From Erythrobasidium yunnanense (Eukaryota > Basidiomycota > Cystobasidiomycetes > Erythrobasidiales > Erythrobasidiaceae), in the NCBI GenBank assembly GCA_001600175.1, contig BCJC01000007.1, positions 1,202,115-1,266,114 on the forward strand: DNA of 64,000 nt, in the 5' to 3' direction. Below the pieces are notes generated by a model. The model did not search any database. It was given only the letters and a program-made list of their open reading frames with translations, and was not told the origin of the DNA. The position numbers and the translations under genes are program-made. The first letter of the stretch is position 1, and every line of letters starts with the position of its first letter. Shown here in pieces: positions 60,244-64,000 of this stretch.

Positions 60244-61655
60244 TTACTCTGGCATCTCATCCACGCTCTTCGGGAAGTATGGCTCATCGATGAGATCGCC
60301 GTTCTTCTGCGCTCGATACTTCCGGCTGGCCTCGTACACCCTCTTCCTCAGTCTGTTCACTGATCCCAACGGCGTGTGCGCTACCAATCCGTTGAAAGGC
60401 GAAAGAGCGATTTTCTCGTCCCACCACGTCCGTCTCTTATCGCTGTATGTCTCTTGAGGCGGGAACTCCAGCACTGCAAGATCGTGCCAAGGAGAGAAGA
60501 ACTCGTCCCATGATGTCGAAGCATCCTCTACTGGCTGCTGCTTCAGATCTGATACGAATTGTGCACGAAGCATATAGCGAGCAGCCTGCTTGCTGTAGAA
60601 GTCCTTGACGTTGTCGCGCAGCGCCATATACGAATCGCTTGACGAATACTGAGAGGCATTGCCTTCTTTCTCTTGTTCAGGTACGATGGGCGTAAGCGAG
60701 AAATGGCAGACGTAAGGACCGTAGCGGAAGGCGGCTGTAACAGCAGACTCAGCACGAGCTAGGTATGATAAGAGAGAGCACTTACACTGTGAAAACATCT
60801 CCATACCCATGATGGGCTTGCTGGGCAGCAGCCCTGGTGCGAACTGCTTTGTGCTGTCACTTCGCTTGGCCAATTCGGCTTTCAGCCCATTTGGATCACG
60901 CCAGTACTTCTCTCGCAGAGTAAATATCTCGAGGGCGGTGTCAAGATCGGTGAGCTCAAGCTGAAAACACGGGTTAGTTGATAATTCTGTTTACGGAAAG
61001 ATCGCTTACCATAGGAGCGTTATTCATGAGAAGATCTTGGGTCTTGGTGTCTCCATATGTCGCCGAGTCTATACGCTCTCCCTCAACTTCAAATATCTTG
61101 AGTGACAATCCTCTAGGCATGGCATCGGTGTCTGGCTTCAGGTGGGATGGCTCATTCGCGTATCTTGCGATGACAGGGTAAATCTTTCTTGGCCTGAGAC
61201 TGCATTCAGACGCTTCTAGAAGTGGAGCGTGAATCGGATCGCTTACTCTGCGAAAACACCATGTTGAAGATGTTCCGGCAGATCATGCTTGACCTTGAGT
61301 AGACCTTTCACGTAGCCGAGACCTTTGACCTGCAAGATGCATTAGCAGACACCTTGACATCCGAAATGGTTTACCTTACATGCGTTGCTCTCATGCCATG
61401 ATTGTGCTCCTCAGCGTTACGGTCGATCACTCTGCGGATAACGTCACAGATCTCTCCACTGTCGCGGACCAGATAGAACAGCTGTAAGTAATCCAGTGCA
61501 ATACAGTGCTGGTACGTCTGCATTTACATCTTCTTCTCCTCGTCGGGGACCGGTTGTTCGGCATCTTGCCATTTGATCCAATCTTCGGGCTCTTTAGGCT
61601 GTGAGTAGATTGTAGATTTGACTGCATTTGTAGCGCTTTCCAGTATTCCAGACAT
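60244..61655 (-). CDS. Catalase-like haem protein
   Basis: 379 aa from exons 61655-61528, 61458-61380, 61329-61247, 61193-61010, 60960-60786 and 60734-60244. It resembles the fungal catalase-like family, shorter than true catalase. Blocks: PDEEKKIGEICDVIRRVIDR across intron 1; HNHGMRATHVKGLGYVKG, matching the catalase RVVHAKG region with the distal His; HDLPEHLQHGVFAEPRKIYP; VIARYANEPS, DAMPRGLSLKIFEVEG; SAFRYGPYVCHFSLTPIVPE. I do not see a convincing RxxxY proximal haem-Tyr motif near the C-terminus, so peroxide dismutation is not assured. No signal peptide is evident. Confidence 0.82.
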
Positions 61656-62393
61656 GATTTCCAGCTAGAAAAGCGTAGTTGGAAGAGTGCTTCAGAGAGC
61701 CTTTCGACTGAGTGTCATTGGATTACGAGTGTGGCGAGGCGATTACATCACAATGTTGTGTTGCTTCACGAAAGACGTCTGTCGCGTACAAGTAACGCGT
61801 CTCGTAGCGCAGAGGGCAGTAATCTTCAAGGACAGTTAGCGAAGCTTTTTTTTTTACATGTCTGTCCGCCAGAATCCCACCTGGAAATTAGGAAAGCGTA
61901 GTATGTTGACGAGATTGCTGAGAAGTAGAGAGGAAGCTGATATGAAGGGAGGATGGCAATCGAGCTTCTCGTGCAAGAATATGTCTAATCAGATGGCCAG
62001 TGTGCCTGGCAAGGTGCCTGACCCGGTCGTGCAATCCGGCTTGTTGTGCGCGTAGTAAGTCACAGTATACGGAGGAGCCGCAAGTAGCTTATATAGGGAG
62101 CGCTATCGCTTCGTACTCGTACACGTAGCCGGTGTGGATGGAGAACAGATCAGCCAGACTGCTATACTTGTGGAGGCCAACGAGCCGGAATAGCCATCGC
62201 GTATGGGTAGATTACAAGTGACAGGTGGGATGCCTCTGAAGTCGAATTGTTCAGATTGTGGTTGTTCCAGTGTGCCTTGATTTGGTTCTTCTCCTATCGA
62301 TTTCAGTAGATCCGCATCGCAATTCTTCGCATTTCAGTTCGCATAGCATCTTCGCATCACTCCGTAGTCGATATCCCAGCAGAAGCAGAAATC
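61656..62393. other. Divergent upstream region of the catalase-like gene and SND1
   Basis: 738 bp without a supported gene. It has a run of T near 61848-61856 and only short open frames. It presumably carries both promoters. Confidence 0.4.
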
Positions 62394-64000
62394 ATGGCAG
62401 CTCCAGCAGCAAGCACCGGCCCAGCGGGACTGGCGCTGAAAGCCATCGTCAAAAGTGTTCATTCGGGAGACACGCTCAATCTACAGAGTCGCAACAGCAC
62501 ACAGCAGAGAAGTTTGCACCTGGCCCATCTCCAGGCTCCAAGGACTGGCTCTGCGAGCCGGAACGATGAGGCATACTCTATTCAAGCGAGGGACTTCCTG
62601 AGAACCATGGTCGTCGGCCGAGAGATCTCCTTCGAAATCACATACACCATCCCTGCTAGTGGAACTACGGGCCAGATGGAGTTTGGCGATGTCGTCCTGC
62701 AGAGACCAGGCACTACGGAATCCGTAGATGTCGCGCTGGCGGTCGTGGAGCTCGGATGTGCCAAAGTCAGAGAGAGCAGGAGCAACGAGCAAGAAGGATC
62801 CTCTGAAGCAGCACGCAAAGCAGTACTGCGGGAAGCTGAAGAGAGAGCCAAAGAAGCAAAGAAAGGTCTATGGGCAGACGATGTTCCTCACAGTACCGTC
62901 AACTACAGCATGCCAGACGATGCCGATGCTTTCCTCAGCGAACATGGCCAAGGCAAGAAGCTGGATGCTTGCGTCGAAGCTGTCAACAATGGCTCTACCG
63001 TCAGAGTCAGGCTGCAAACAGGTCAAGATAGCTATCAGATAGTCAACCTTGCGTGAGTAGCACGCTCTTCATCTTCAGACGTTTAGCTGACACGCTTATC
63101 AGCATGGCCGGCTGTCGAGCACCTCGTGCGCGTTACGCAAACGCCAGCTCTGCAGACGCTAATAACGACGCTGGCGAGCCTTTCGGTGATGAAGCTCGTC
63201 AATTCACCGAAACGCGCCTGCTTCAGCGAAATATCCAAGTTCAGCTGGTTGCTATCCCTCCTACACCCATCAATGCTGCTGCAAGCGCGCCGACATTCTT
63301 CATCGGCCATGTCATTCATCCTGCTGGCAATATCGCATCTCTTCTGGTCGCAAATGGTCTGGCTCGATGTGTGGACCAGCACGCTGCCTTGCTAGGCGCA
63401 GAGGGCATGTCCGTATTTAGGAACGCTGAGAAGTCTGCCAAAGCCGCTCGCAAGGGTATCTGGTCGACTCTCCCATCGGCGCCGATAGTTCCAAGCAAAG
63501 CCGCGAACGGAGCATCTGCCGGCTCTGCGACTGCCACGCCTCAAGGACTCGAAAGCGAATTTGAGGGTATCGTCAGCAGAATCTGGAGTGCGGACAGCAT
63601 TAGTATCAGGATGGGCAAGCAGGGAGACGGAAAGGAAGTCAAGGTCTTCTTTGCAAGTTTGAGGCAGCCTAGAGCCAATGAGACGAGATTAGCGGGTCTA
63701 CGAGCTGAGGCACAGGAATACCTGCGAAAGCGCGCTATCGGCAAGCACGTCAAAGTTGTCATCGATGGCACTCAGCCTAAGCAGGAGCAGTAAGTACACT
63801 CGGGCGCACTGTAAGCTGGGAAACGGGATCTGACATATATTTTCCAGATACGAAGCCAAGGAGATGGCGACCGTAAAGCTTGCCAACGGTCACAATCTAG
63901 CAGAAGGCCTCGTAGAGCGAGGCTATGCCACCGTCATACGGCACAGGCAGGGCGACGAGGATAAAAGCTCTGAGATCGATAAGCTGATGGAGGTGGAAGC
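62394..64000 (+). CDS. SND1: Tudor-SN/SND1 (p100), 5' part only
   Basis: Multidomain protein of four staphylococcal-nuclease repeats plus a Tudor-SN domain; roles include RNA decay and stress granules. The window ends inside the gene. Exons 62394-63052, 63103-63789 and 63848 onward. First SN repeat: AIVKSVHSGDTLNLQSRN, SLHLAHLQAPRTGSASRNDE, ARDFLRTMVVGREISFEITY. Second repeat: RVRLQTGQDSYQIVNLAMAG, CRAPRARYA. A third begins EFEGIVSRIWSADSISIRM. The repeated AEKSAKAARKGIWS-type segment is characteristic. About half of the usual ~900 residues is present. Confidence 0.9.

Noticed and set aside
61840-62060. A possible RNA gene or small ORF near the T-run upstream of SND1
   Set aside because: No tRNA cloverleaf, A/B boxes or snRNA signature could be seen; a T-run alone is not enough.

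Overview
The window is a dense stretch of a fungal nuclear genome. It holds 32 protein genes on both strands, about one per 2 kb, and nearly all are cut by short introns of about 40-90 nt. I placed about 150 GT-AG introns by requiring the reading frame to close across each gene, with CTAAC/CTGAC-like branch points in many. The gene set is fungal: Leu5, Xrn1, Ysh1, Set9, Alg8, Atm1, Mob2, Cdc123. The intron density of about five per gene, very short exons and tight spacing point to a basidiomycete. I would guess a small-genome Pucciniomycotina or Ustilaginomycotina species, but the sequence alone does not settle this. I saw no tRNA, rRNA, CRISPR array, transposon or virus-derived element.

Layout. 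0.7-3.4 kb: a mitoribosomal protein (mS45/Bot1 type) converges on a Leu5-type mitochondrial carrier. 3.5-8.3 kb: XRN1, starting 135 bp from the carrier's start. 8.7-13.5 kb: minus-strand MFS transporter, prolyl iminopeptidase and a small membrane protein, the last divergent from RPS10 (13.8-14.5 kb). 14.7-18.7 kb: a type II membrane glycosyltransferase and an AIF/FSP1-like flavoprotein. 18.8-21.2 kb: two poorly resolved minus-strand genes. 22-24.1 kb: urease chaperone UreG converging on a mitochondrial Ohr/OsmC protein. 24.4-31 kb: acinus-like SAP/RSB protein, two-TM protein, GH27 alpha-galactosidase and a CsbD-like protein. 31-40.3 kb: a nuclear zinc-knuckle protein, Rab4-type GTPase, GTPBP1-type GTPase and SET9. 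40.4-49.3 kb: ALG8 and ATM1 (minus), then a ferric-reductase-like protein divergent from ATM1. 49.5-56.8 kb: NAA50, YSH1, CDC123 and a single-pass membrane protein. 57.7-64 kb: RPS21, MOB2, a catalase-like protein and the 5' part of SND1/Tudor-SN, cut by the window end.

Functional threads. There are RNA-processing genes (XRN1, acinus, YSH1, SND1), translation genes (mS45, RPS10, RPS21, CDC123, NAA50) and iron/redox genes (ATM1 beside a ferric-reductase-like protein, plus Ohr, an AIF-like protein and a catalase-like protein). None forms an operon-like system; this looks like ordinary core genome.

The most unusual signal is in gene structure. A 3-nt microexon in ureG and a 4-nt microexon in MOB2 are both needed to keep conserved sequence in frame. 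GH27 has 7-, 9- and 16-nt exons and XRN1 has a 5-nt first coding exon. Three genes need GC-AG introns, and GTGCGY donors recur. I found no convincing undescribed biological system.
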